Source of the DNA: Haliotis asinina | Lineage: Eukaryota > Mollusca > Gastropoda > Lepetellida > Haliotidae | Direction of reading: 5' to 3' | NCBI RefSeq assembly: GCF_037392515.1 | Contig: NC_090282.1 | Span: forward strand, 31,981,054 to 32,045,053 | Length of the DNA: 64,000 nucleotides | Shown: positions 23,247 to 35,700 of the stretch, one piece after another | Numbering within the stretch: position 1 is the stretch's first letter | Layout of the letters: every line of letters begins with the position of its first letter | Translations under genes and position numbers: made by a program | Notes under the pieces: model-generated | Told to the model about the DNA's origin: nothing | The model's input: the letters and a program-made list of their open reading frames with translations, nothing else | Databases searched by the model: none

Positions 23247-24143
23247 CTGAAGGATATTGAAAAGGGTTGTTAGAACACAGTTATCAACATCACAAGATAC
23301 TAATTTCTTTTAATTAAATATATACTCCTGATGCCATTAGAAAAATTCACATATATACACAGTGATAAACCAAAATGTGAATAAGTATACAGGTCACAAT
23401 TTTTGAATTGTGAAACAGTTGCTGATCTGGTAATACCATGTGATAATAATAATTTCAAATACATCAGGTTTAAGCTTTTTAAACACACTAAGCATTAATC
23501 TCTCACCACACTTAGGGTGACTGATTACTCACTAACAGGTGGGACACCTGCAGGTTCTGGGGCCATGTGTTTCACATTACATCATTTTGCATTTTCTTCT
23601 TTGTGTACTGATGAGCTGAATTTCTCTGTGGTTACACTGTATTGGACACTCTAATGTGATTTCGGCTGACTGAAGTACGGGGCTTAACTGTTATCAATAA
23701 ATGATGTGCGTCTTGGCAAGTTTACTAGGTGTTGGTCGTGACGAAATACGCTGTTTTGAACCAGACTTAATCTTGTACGAATTTTTAATATCACATTTGC
23801 CAATATCGCACATCCTAAAACTAACGATGCCAATGCTTGTAACTACACTAGCAAAGGAAAATATCTTGAATGATGACGCATGAGAATTTTGTGACCCCCG
23901 CCCACCCCACATTGTCCATAATGGGGCGCGCCTTCTGACCGCCATGAAATACTTGGCCAAATGAACACCACGATCTGAATATTTTATGCGATCTGGCATA
24001 ACAGTTTGTTTATAGTTCATTTACGTATAGTTTTACACTCCACAATCAAAATAATATAGACCATGTACCTAATATTTTGACATGAAACCAAACTACCCGT
24101 TCCTGTTCAACACAAGCGGGAAGGGTTCCCCGATGTACTCACC

Positions 24144-24300
24144 GTATCGAGAGAAATATCTCTTTGTAGAAAGTAGTGTTTGTAAAATTCGTAAACAATG
24201 AGTTCAAGTGGTCAACAACATTTGATAAGGGCCGCTGAAAATAAATATCATAGCTCGTGTATTGATCCCGGAGAAATATTTTTGCAGCGTACACCATGAA
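24144..24300 (-). other. probable 5' UTR exon of the FBXO5-like gene
   Basis: Minus-strand sequence ends in CGATACG followed by the consensus donor GTGAGT at 24138-24143. The next acceptor (TTCAG) lies directly before the ATG at 23246. The upstream limit is a guess; the transcription start should lie near the cell-cycle motifs at 24323-24355. Confidence 0.45.
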
Positions 24301-24322
24301 GCGCATTCATAGTTTGGAGAGG

Positions 24323-24355
24323 TTCAAATCGTTCGCCAAAGAAAGACTGACCAAT
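24323..24355 (-). promoter_or_regulatory. E2F / CDE-CHR-like / CCAAT cluster at the FBXO5 promoter
   Basis: Read on the minus strand, the order is ATTGG (inverted CCAAT, 24351-24355), TTTGGCGAA (E2F or CDE-like, 24332-24340), five bases, then TTTGAA (CHR, 24323-24328). Cell-cycle genes silenced in G0/G1 by the DREAM complex carry CDE and CHR about four bases apart with CCAAT boxes upstream. The layout matches, with a spacing one base longer. Activity is inferred. Confidence 0.5.
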
Positions 24356-24932
24356 CAAATCGCTTGAATTCGCAGTTGTTTATCTCGCGAGATACACAAC
24401 GTATAACGTGACTTGACGAGACCTCCAGGTGCGTTCGTCTTTCCGGTGTAAACAAGAGCACGTGAATTACGAAGTAGGAGAATATAAAACACATTTTTGA
24501 AGCTTTAGTTTTTGGAAATGTAAAAGTAATTCAACATAAAGGAGTAAATTGTTGTCCATGCGAAAGTTATGTTATTATTACCATGTCACTGTATAGCATA
24601 CTTTCGATTCATTTAGGTTTAGTTACTAAAGAAATTGTCCGTATTTCGCTCATTTGATATTGAATGGAAAGAAATGAATAACGGTGATGTGATATAATAT
24701 TGAATTGTTCGATATTATCTTTAAAGTACTGGCGAATATTTGTGGGTTCTAGGATGTATGTGTTCTTATGTTTGTTTTAGCTATAGATGAATACTCTGTA
24801 ATGACTATGCAAAATGTTTTGCAAATTGTGACATTGATCAGCTGAAAGTTGACCATCGTGTTTTGTCTCCAGAACGCTTTGTTGTGATATCTTACAAGTT
24901 ACTCACTGTACCATTTCAGAAAAGGTCATATA

Positions 24933-27900
24933 ATGGAGCAGTCCGGAAAGGAGACTCCAGGTGGTACAACTAAGCAACAAACAATGGTGTACATTTGTGG
25001 AGGTAAATTCCACTGTAGATGTCCATAATATTACAAGATAATAAAATCATATGATATAATGAATATCTGTAGACAATCACTGAGGGAGTCAAGGTTGTCA
25101 AGGGGGATATTATCTAAACATTTTTCTTATGATTTGGTACGACTGTATGAAGGCCTAGTTAGCAATTGTAGGTGTTACCTTGTTCGCTTGCTTGGACTAT
25201 CTAGCTCCAGTACCAGGACCAGAATTAAGAAACATGTGACACATTTCTAATTTATACCCTTCATTGTCAACACATGTTGTTGAGCTAATTCTAAGAGTAA
25301 TTCTAATTATGACAAGCACACTTTTATTGTTTTACAGTTGTAACTAATCTATACGGGGGCTATTGTTTTCAAAGGGGAATTGGGATGTCTCATTTCAGTG
25401 ATTTTGCCAGCTTCTGGTTGGAGGCTATTACATCACCTCGAAGAATCTGTTTTGTAAGGATTCTGACCCTGAGTGGCTGACTATCTGTGAAAGGATGAAC
25501 AGTGCTCTTTATAAAGGGTGTTTGTTCTAGGGTTTAATCTTAACGGCCAAATTATAATCCTTCTCATGACTCTGCTTGGACCTCAAAGAAGTGAAAAATA
25601 TGTTGCCTACCACTGAGGTTAAGAAACATTAACTCTAGTCAGATTTCCATTTTATACACATTTCCTGACTTGAACACTAATAAAATACAGTTTTATCAAA
25701 TTGCTTTGCAACACTATTAAAAAGTGCTTTCAGTATAAATATGTATAGTGGAACCAGGAAATAATGTAATATTGATGCAACATTTCTCAAATGATGTTCG
25801 GTTGGTTTACTATTGTTATCTACTAGACACTTGCCTCTTGGGTGTATTATCTATTCTACTCATACATGCCATGTAAACAGAAAGTAGTTTGTATTGAATG
25901 ATTGGATCTTTTCTTGTGTTTTTAGCCACGAGAAAGACGTAACTTGACCAGCTGGGTATATGAAGAGATGTCAAACTGTTTTGGTCTCCTTTTGGAACCA
26001 GTATTGGATCTTTTATGTATTATAAAGGCAATAAATCATCTCAATCATTTCTGTTTAAACTGCTATTCGATGTTATCAGAAATCCCAAGAGATGGGAGAT
26101 CCTCAATAGCAGTTCATGTGTGGTGGCAGATGGAAATGAGTGCAATGTTATTGAAGACATAGCTTTTATTATATAGTGTTTTTCTTCTAACTGCTTATAA
26201 ATTTAAGAGAAAAAGAACAATATTTTGTTTGGAATAACATAGACAAACTAAATCCCATCCAGTTTATTGCCTCCTTAAACAATAAATACAGATGACATTC
26301 ATAGTTGAACTGAACACAGGAAATTACAAAGCACATTATTAGTGGGATGGCATTTATTGCCCTTTGCTACTAGCAAGGTGTTAAGCCTGCATAACTGCAA
26401 TTTAACAAGATGCAGTACTTTTTATTGGGGCAGTACATTTTATTTCGCAGGAAATGTCTGGTGGTGATCATTATCAGACACTGATCTTGTATTGTACTTC
26501 TGTTATTGACCTTACAAGGTTTTATTATTTATATATTGTAGACAGTAGTGAGTGTATTTTGTTATATTTCTCAGTCAATATGGAATAGTAGATACAGTAA
26601 GATTGTCACTAAGGATTGATATATGCATGTGATTTTATCTGCCGTAGGTGTTTATTTTAATGGGAAATGTTTCCGGTTGTTTTATATCGAATATATTTTA
26701 GTGTCTTAAAATACAAAGGCATTGGGCACAAGAACACTGTTCATTGCCACCTTCTCCCTATATACAATTAAACATATTACATAATGGAAACACACAAGTT
26801 TCAACTGGCACTTGTCATTCTGGAAACATAGTGCCCATTGTATGTATAGAGCTCATGTACATAACCTATCTAAAATCAAACTTCAGAATGAAATAGGTGT
26901 ACATCTCTTACATGCATATGCTTTAAGTAATGTATTCAAATAATTTAAACATATTTATTTCCCAAAACTCGGTTGGTAAACAAGCATTTTGTAAATACCT
27001 CCCCATCAACATAACAATTTCAAGATTGTGATAGGTACAAATAAATGAAAATAATAGACATATAGACCCATGTGTTCATAGATGAATCAAGTGTTATAAG
27101 TAAGTACAGCATAGACAAAATTCACAGTACAATATGAGAAGTGCTGCAATGGCAGTAGGTAAACATACAGTTCCAGCTTTTAGATTTTGTAGTCAAAACA
27201 GTGCAAAACTTGCCTATGCATGTACAATGTAAGGTATTCAAATAAAGATATAACAGTATTAATGATTATTATTATGACAGGTTCTGAATCTGTAAGTCTG
27301 TTGTATGTGTTTGTGTACAGACAAGAATATATTTGTGTTCATTACCACAGTTAAGTTTGTTTTACCCTAATAAATACTGCATAGGAATTTGTTACACATG
27401 ACTATCACCAGCTGACAATAATGTGAGGATGCAGATTGTTTGATTAGAGTGCAAATGACATGTAACTAGTCAGTGTCAACACTGAACGCTTTTTCTCACT
27501 AAGGGATACCTCAGGGTGAAATGCATGCTTTCCATCTGTAACCATCGATGCAGGTGCTAAAATTATGGTTTTGCCACACTGTAGGTGTGTTTGTTTAATT
27601 GGTTTATGTGGATGCCAAATTGCATGACTTCATCTTTTTGGGGATTGTTACATCACTTGATCATGAACATTTCATAAATATGAATGCTTACTTTTAGATT
27701 TTGTGTTTTGGATACTTGTGTTTCTTTTGCTGTTTAGTATAGTTTAGTTCGGTATAGCTCTGGGCGACACAGATGGTGGCATTAGATCAGTAACACATGA
27801 TGAGCATTTCAAGTAAATATGTTTATATTAATAGTTATAGAGCAGTGTGTATGATATTGTGACAAAGAGGATGCGATGAAGATGGTTTGTGTGCTGTTCA

Positions 27901-29388
27901 TCAAGGTTCAGTGACTACTGATGTCTGATTCCCGAATATGAAATTTCTGTTAGAAGCAAGTTACATGGATCTAATATTCTTGCTATGAAATGAGGTTTTT
28001 AACTGTTTGTGTGAGATTTGATGCTTTCCTTGAATGCTTAATGGTATTTTGAAATTTCAGGGATTGTGATAATCCTGCCTTTTTTGTGATGTGTGTAGAA
28101 ATTGTGTCACCCGTCAATTTGCAGATAATCTGTATTTGTTCATATTTTAACTTATTGATCAATCTGACTTTTGTTTTTGTCTGGCAAATCTATGTTGTGA
28201 TAATTTTTCAAATGGTCTTAATACAGGGTTTCTGGATTTGTAATATCTTTTTTTGTGATTGCAAATATTTAATCATGAGAAGTAAGCTATTGAATTCTTT
28301 GTTTCAGAATGTCACCAAGAAAATGAGATCCGTGCACGTGATCCAATCCGATGTCGTGAGTGTGGTTACAGAATAATGTACAAGAAGAGAACAAAAAGAA
28401 GTATCCTTTTTCCTAACAGTGTTATTTAACCTGAGAAATTCTTTGAATTTTTTGGTCTCGATAGCACTCTATCAGTAAGTGATTCTTGTCAAAACAGTTG
28501 TCTCCATGAGATACGGTGGTGAGGTTCTTTGGCTAAGTGAATGTCATATTGTTCTAATGGCGTTGATTGTGGCTTCAGGTTCCAGTCACCGGCTTGTCTG
28601 GTCCAGACACAACTCTTTTCAGACCCCCCTGGTATTGGTTTGAAATAAAAACATTCACTCACTCCTTTGATCCGAAATAAGTTGTTTATGTAACATATAC
28701 TGTTTAACAATCAATGGCATTTTTTTTCTTAATTTTGCCACATTTATATATCGTTTGCATTGTACATTCATCATGACATGTTTACTCTTCCCTCTACTGT
28801 ATCCCAGAGTGGTATTCATGTAAGCTTATGCTTGTTTACTAATCCAAGTCCTTTCATTGGACATAAATATGCTTAATTCACTAACTCCTTCAGTAAATTA
28901 AGTTGAATTGTTAATGCATGTAGATTTTAGAGTGAACAATTCTATGAAACATCACTACTAATCAAGTAAAAAAGTATATTTACCTGCAATAAATTATGAT
29001 TATGTTACATTAATATAGTTTTGCTAGTTTATGTAAGATGTCACAGATAAAAATGGCATATTCAATTTTTTATTTTGGTGCAGTAAACATTAAGTGTTTT
29101 CAGTGTAGAATGTTTGAGAATGGTGTTAACAGGTGCTAACTCACAGCTAGTCATTACTGTAAGCTTTCTTACTCTTATCGCAAACTGAATAATCAGCAAC
29201 ATTTTGTTTCACCTTAACTGATAATAAACACTACATCGTGGTTCACGTTAGAATCTCCAACATTTAACTGATCTAACAGCATGTGATTTAAGTGCAATAC
29301 TTTTGAAATCTCTGTAAATCCATCTGAAAAGTCATGAATGTTTTACTTCCTTAACCATTTCTCAGTGATTGTATTTGATGCTAGGTGA
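24933..29388 (+). CDS. POLR2K: DNA-directed RNA polymerases I, II and III subunit RPABC4
   Basis: POLR2K (yeast Rpb12) is a small zinc-binding subunit shared by all three nuclear RNA polymerases; it bridges the two large subunits' assembly platform. Three exons, 24933-25002, 28308-28400 and 29366-29388, join in phase to 61 aa (human 58). The divergent N-terminus is followed by [15 protein letters not shown], and the zinc site is C22-x2-C25 and C39-x2-C42. The C-terminus, KRTKRMIVFDAR, is nearly identical to other animals. The last exon codes for only seven residues plus part of one, so simple ORF finding misses it. Introns are long (3.3 kb and 1.0 kb). AATAAA at 29646-29651 is a likely poly(A) signal. 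Confidence 0.97.
25003..28307 (+). other. POLR2K intron 1, no recognised feature
   Basis: AT-rich intron of 3.3 kb bounded by a GT donor and a TTTCAG acceptor. I saw no coding exon and no well-supported repeat copy. Confidence 0.7.
28486..28665 (-). repeat. degraded dispersed repeat family 1 in POLR2K intron 2
   Basis: TTGTCTGGTCCAGAC and CAGACCCCCCTGG followed by ATTCACTCACTCC match the 5' part of family 1 on the minus strand. Confidence 0.45.
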
Positions 29389-29645
29389 AGACTGCAGAAT
29401 CTCCTTCAATCATTTATCATCTTGGTGATCCTGTACAAGTCATCTTTACCCTAGGGTTGCCTCCATCATATGTTGTTATGGTCACTCTTTACTTGATGCT
29501 GATGGGTGATTGGGTGCTGATATTTGCATGTTTTTGTTATTTGCCGTAAGATGGTTATTCTTCTAAATCTGTCATTTTAAGAAAATATACTTGTGAATAA
29601 TGTCTAATGTTTACTGTAGGCATATGATATTTTTTACGTACAAGT

Positions 29646-29651
29646 AATAAA
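29646..29651 (+). terminator. poly(A) signal of POLR2K
   Basis: AATAAA about 260 bases after the POLR2K stop on the same strand. Confidence 0.4.
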
Positions 29652-32600
29652 TTTCTATAAATCATCAAGGAAATAATCATGGTTCATTAAGAATATATAT
29701 GAGAGACAATTATGGTGCAATGTGTTTGAAATGCAGATACAGAAGTGACAACATATAAAAATAGCAATCACTGTTAATCTCCCAAGAAGCAGTGAATGAC
29801 TTAAGACACATCACAAACATGTTACTGAAAGAAAACTGGAAATACCATCAGCACCAGCTTTCCATGCCTTTTTTAACATGGTTTTGTTTGAATTGCTTCT
29901 TTTAGGCATATTATATTTTGGTCTGATTTTCTTTATAAAGAAAAGTGAATGAAGATTTGGATTTAATCATTGTCAGTGGGTCTGGATTTCAGCTGCAAGA
30001 TGATGTACTACTTTCACATGCTCTTGAAAAACATTAATATTCATCATGTCATTTTTCAGTGTATTTCTTACAAAATATTCATTTCTGTCATCAAAATGTA
30101 AATAAATCATTTTCATATGTTGCTGTTTTGTATGTTATTTCTTGTCAAAATTATTGCAACACCTAAGTTTGTTTAGGTGAGTTGAGGGGTGGAAAAGCTG
30201 AGTCATTTTCACAAACCATAGTTGTAATGTTCTTTGGACATAGCTGACGGGGGTGGGTGGCTCCTTGCGTCAACATCATCAATTGAGCTAATGTACCTTT
30301 GTGGATTATTTGACAGTTGTTGTTGTTGAAAAACAGTCTTGTGGCTGGCTTAATATGTCACAAGACTGCGCATTTCATTGTACCAGATTGGTATGTTGCT
30401 CATGCTATCAACCACACCATTTTATGATGTATACACATTGACATAAATTACCAGTCAGGTGTGTTGATTACCATGGGGTATGCTAGAAACGTACTGTTAT
30501 GGGTTTGAATCCTGGTTCGCCTTGATGATGTGTTTTGTTTCACCAAAGTGGTCAAGAGCTGAGTCCTAAATCCTTGCACGTGAAGATGTAACTGGAATAC
30601 TGTTAACATCAGTATTACACCCAAGTCAATCACTCCGGTGCAAAATCCTATATTTTAACATCACCTACATACTGCTTTGACATGCAGATTTAAATTAGCA
30701 TTTGTTCACTCAGTGACTTGGCCAGGCAAATGTGATGTTTCTATACTTCACATTATCTTTTCGGTCCTCATGCATGCGAATTAGGCGAGTAACTTATGTA
30801 TTACAACACCCTGCAACACCCACCACTTACACTATCGGGCACTGTATGATAAAGACTGGTTCCTTCTCAGGTGGCTGTGATATGTCGCCAGCCTTACAGC
30901 CAGGCGATCTTTGTGCATAGATGATCGAGGCGCCGAGCCAGGAGCCTCATGTCAAAATATTTTGTCTGAAACATTTACTTTTAAACAAGGCGATGCGTTT
31001 TAGGTTTGAAGTAAATGCATTTTTACTAGTATGATCTCAGTTGTAACAATGCACATTTTCACATGGAATGATACAGGGAACTATTAGATTCGTGTGTGTA
31101 ACGTTTACATCAGGTTAGGTATAGTAAACAGATAATGTAGTATACAGTTGAATCATTTTGTATGGGTAAAGAGCAGAGACAGGTGTGATCTACAACACAA
31201 CCTGTCAACACCTGTCTTCTACCCACGCCGGGAGTCTCGATACCCTTCTTACATTCGGTTTCTTTTGACCAATGGGGGCCATGTCAAAAGCTCATTTGAT
31301 TGATCGAAGCCGTGTAGGGGGAGCATCGTTGAGAGATGTTTGAATTTTGTTGACCTATTACACAGTTTTAGAATAGTATAGAATTTGTATATCCATTCCA
31401 CTTTCTTTGGGTCGGACGTGGGTTATTTGTTTCGGAGTTCGTTTACAATGTACAAATGAAACGGGAGACAGTGTCTTTGATACGTTCCCGTGTGGTATCC
31501 CTTTATCAGACAGTGATCTCTTGTAAAAACAAGCTGTCTCTCCAAGGGTGGAAACCCCTTAAGCTAACATTAATCCGGATTATTACTTAAGGGAAGATAT
31601 AGATTAGAAAGTTCAAAGGTTAGGAAAATATACGTTTATAATCATAATCCCAAAGAGCGGTGGTCGGAAGTAACGGTAAAGAAACCTTGGATCCCGTCTG
31701 ACCAGTTAGGTAAAGACCTGTAATTAAATATTGATCGATGTGACCAAAAACTACATATTGACAGATATGGCATCCAGTTTTCAGCGTGAAAAAAGACAAT
31801 GCGTGAATCGTTTGTAAAATTATCTTTTAGTACATTATATTGTAATTACGTGTACTTACTCTTCAATATTCCTTACTGGTTCTGTTAATTACTTTCAAAT
31901 ACTTACTAGATCGTGGATATGCCTTGTACTCCATTCACAGTAATGATGTAAGTGCCACAAGGAAAACTTTGAATGTTTTAAATTTGGTTAATTGTTTCTC
32001 AAAGTATAATGCAGTGAGCAGGTGTAATTTTATGACACAAGGCGTGTGAATTCAAAGCCAAATGCCAGCACAGTGGGAGGCCATACCCAGCCTCTGTTTG
32101 TTCAGGGGGATGCTAAGCGCTTAGCCAAAGCATCTTGACACTGAATCTCAATTGTTAATTGTAATGGGAATTATCTGATATATGACATTTACAATAATGT
32201 CCTCAAATAATCTCCAACAGTAGGTGCAAGGGGCACAAATCGAACGATATCCCTCTGAATCAAGTACCAAAAGGATTAAGTGAGCTGATAAAATATTAGT
32301 GAAGGTTTAATGACGATGAGGTGTACGTAAGTGATTAATTTAGGGAGTGAAGATCAATATCTGACATGCTGGACGGTATATTGATGTTATATTGTTGATG
32401 AACTTACTTATATTTATTCAATTTATCAATCATCTTCAACGACGTCAAAATCTGAGATGGTGTACGTGCTATTCTGTCCGTCTTTCGACATAAAGGGGAT
32501 GTATAACGAATCTTTCAAATTATGACGTGTTGTATGATTTGATGTGGTTCATGAAAAAAAATGCTGTTTAGATATATATTCATGGATAAATCAAAGACAA

Positions 32601-32774
32601 AACAGAAACCACAAAGAGCAATAAAATGCAGACAGAAAACCCCCAGTTTTCCGCGATCTCAAAAGACGGCGGGCCCGCAACCACAAATCTCAATCAACTC
32701 CATTGAAGATGAGAGTGACCTCCCTTAGTTCCTGCAAGAGGCGATTGTCTTTCAGTCTCGTACATTTCAGGGAA
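29652..32774. other. spacer between POLR2K and TTC32
   Basis: About 3.1 kb with one SINE-type copy at 30465-30640. No further coding exon, RNA gene or clear repeat recognised. The last 150 bases, with a GC-rich GGCGGGCCCGC near 32667, are the probable TTC32 promoter. Confidence 0.5.
30465..30640 (+). repeat. tRNA-type SINE family 3
   Basis: Contains TATGCTAGAAACGTACTG, a B-box-like GGGTTTGAATCC and a CTGGAATACTGTTAACATC tail. The same order appears at 37535-37755, where the B-box is GGTTCGAATCC. Confidence 0.5.
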
Positions 32775-35700
32775 ATGAGAACGGAAGAGTTGTTTGACGA
32801 AGCGGAGAAACTGGAAAGATTGGGAAAGAGGGATGAGGCATTACAATTTTACACACAGTTTATTGAAGATGCATCGATAAGGTTGAAAAACCTCAATGAC
32901 CAAAATGAAAGGAGCGCACTGTAAGTCCTCAGACTAGGAGTAGGAGATTGAGGAATGAAAATATGAATGCCATTTGCAACAAGCATGCAATTCAACATGT
33001 CAGATCTTTGATAATAATTATTTGTTGAGGTACAAATCTTCCCAAATGAACGACTAAATATATCTCTTGTTACAAACAACTGTAGCCAACAGCAGGCGTA
33101 TTTGCGGGGGAAGTGTTTATTTTTTGTAAATTTACGTGTCTTGTATCCACAGGGAAGGAAGGATTTTAAAATGTTACATGAAACGATTGACATTCATTAT
33201 TTGTTAGCATAGATTGTTTGGATAAGGAATGTGCGTGACTATTACATGAAATCAGTTACACGTATGTCAAGTAAATGGATACATATTACATATGGTAGTA
33301 CAGATCGAAATATAAACAACATTTTCAGTTTATAGTGAACTTTATCCTTAAAGGCACAATGTGACGCTTGTCAGCAATATTTTGGTCTATAAAATATTTG
33401 GGCCCATGCCCTCACTTTAGCTTTTTACTGTACTATAAAAGACTTATCATCCCTTACAACTTGCCTAAGATCGATAATTGAAACTTCGAGGTGAAAAGCT
33501 TTGGAACTGACAGCTTTTGACATATATGGACTGTAAATGATTGCTGTGTATATCAAAAACTGTTGCATGCAGTGATGCTGGTGTTTGCCAAACAGGTCTC
33601 AATCAGTTTCGTCACAGGATACATGTAAAGAGCTCCAAGGGACATAACTATGGGGTTCGCTTGTAAGAAAGTTTGGTCGGTAGGGAGCACAAGAGTCAAT
33701 TTAATGCAGTGTTGCATTAATTCATTCAAACATTTTAATATCAGTTCTTAATCGTAATGTGTAATATCTTTTGGAATAAATTATATAGCAGCTAAGCTGG
33801 GGCTGATATTTAGTGCTAATGCGAGTAATGCACTATTGATTTTTGGAAAAGTGTGGTGTGATAGTGTGCCTTTAAGAAAGAGGGAGGATATTATTGTAAT
33901 TACACATCTGAGGTCATGTCCTGATTTAAACGTAGACAGACAACACATCTATATGATAACTGTGTATTGTAAGATAGTATTTTCTAATTGAAGGTTCTCT
34001 TAAATTTTTTCGATGTGATAAATCAGTGTGATGTACACCTTTTTCGCTATTTCGAATTCCCAGGATTTGAATATAATTCAGTAATAAGTACACAGTTATT
34101 GTCAAAATGAACAGAAACACATAGTTCAAATTGCCCACCAAATGTTCCCATATCTGGTATGTTTTGCACATATTTTATAACAAGCAGACGCAACCTTCTA
34201 CCAGGGTTTGTCAGACTCAGTATAGCATGAATAATGAATAATACTGTGTCTAAGTTTACTTAGACTGCTATCTTCATTTACATAATGTAGAGCTGTATCA
34301 TCAATATGTCAGTGAAGTATGATGCCTGCAGTGATTTATTCAGGATTCCATATATTATATGCAAATAACATATGGATTAGGAAAATAGTACTAGTTTGTA
34401 CAATACTGAAATTCTTTTCATGTTGCATGTAGTTTGAAATTGCATTCTATGCATTTATTTAGCTAAATATTAATTCCTTTCCCGATATTTTCAGTGAAAT
34501 ATCAGTCACATTTATGTACTATATTAGTTACAAATGTAATATTATGCATTGTGAAATTCATAATTTTGTATTGATATTTCTGCAGACTTATAGGTCTAGA
34601 AAAAAATCATGCTTGTATATTGCAAGTGATTAAGTAAATAAACTGGTTACACTCATCAGCCATTTTGATGCCATGTAATGATTTGTCAACAGATTTTTCA
34701 GCTTGACCCAATCAAATGAATACTAATGCATTAAGTGACCGTGTCACAACTAGTTGGGTCTATTATTGTGAAGGGGTGCACCTTTGTCAGTTGATTTAGC
34801 CACCATGTCCGAACAGCTAAAACAAGGTTGCCATTTGACATTTCAGTGTTGTGAAATCATCAGCAACGTCTTAAATTTCTTTTAAAAAGAAGATTCAGGT
34901 GGTTTAATGTTTCTGTTTTGGGCTTTTAGGCAGCGAGCAGCAGAAATTGAGTGTAGAGAGTGATAGCGAGAGTGAATCGGATTGTGAAAGTAATTGATGT
35001 CTGTTACATATGACTGTATGAACAAATAAAACTAAAACATGAAATGAACAGACTTTTTTAAATGCAATGCTTCAGAAGTGATGTTTTCCGGGACAAGTTC
35101 TCTAATGAATCCATGTGTGCATGTTTTGTTTGAACACAACATTAGCACATTCTACGCTCCCCTATTTAATGAAGTCAACTCAACCTGCCGTTTGTACCAT
35201 TTGATCTCGCCGGTCATGCTTATGTAGAGTAACTCAGGTCAAGCTTAACAAGCTGTAATAGGAACACATGTCTACATAATACGGAATCCAGTTATACAAA
35301 ATGCATCACAGGTATTTGGTATTGACAAGCTTTGATATGCTGTTTCTTTTCATGGTATGCAAAAGAGTAGAAGCCATTATACTGTAAGTTTGATCTTGCT
35401 AACTGACCCAAATTTACTCCACATATCAATGTGTTCACTTTTGATTCCAAATGATTATTGTCTGAATCATTGATTTTTCTATATATTGTGTCCAAAGTAA
35501 AATTTAGATTTTCTGTGTGTGATTGAATTCTGAATTCATGTACATGTATTTATCTTTTCAGTCAGAAAAAGCTAGGACTTGCTTACAATAATCGTGGATT
35601 TATCCTGTACCAGAAAGTGGATTTTGATGAAGCAATTAATGACTACACAAGGGGACTAGGCTGTGACCAGCATATGGCCTTCACCTTCTACAACCGTGGG

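Larger units (their letters stand above)
24144..24932. promoter_or_regulatory. shared divergent promoter region FBXO5-like / POLR2K
   Basis: The F-box gene runs left and POLR2K runs right from this 0.8-kb interval, each with a likely untranslated first exon. An acceptor-like CCATTTCAG at 24911-24919 lies just upstream of the POLR2K ATG, so its 5' UTR is probably spliced; a GTGCGT donor-like site is near 24430. No TATA box is obvious. Confidence 0.5.

Noticed and set aside
24296-24367. Small open frame MKRIHSLERFKSFAKERLTN (23 aa in all) in the divergent promoter
   Set aside because: It overlaps the promoter motifs, has no known family and could arise by chance; I found no splice or initiation evidence.
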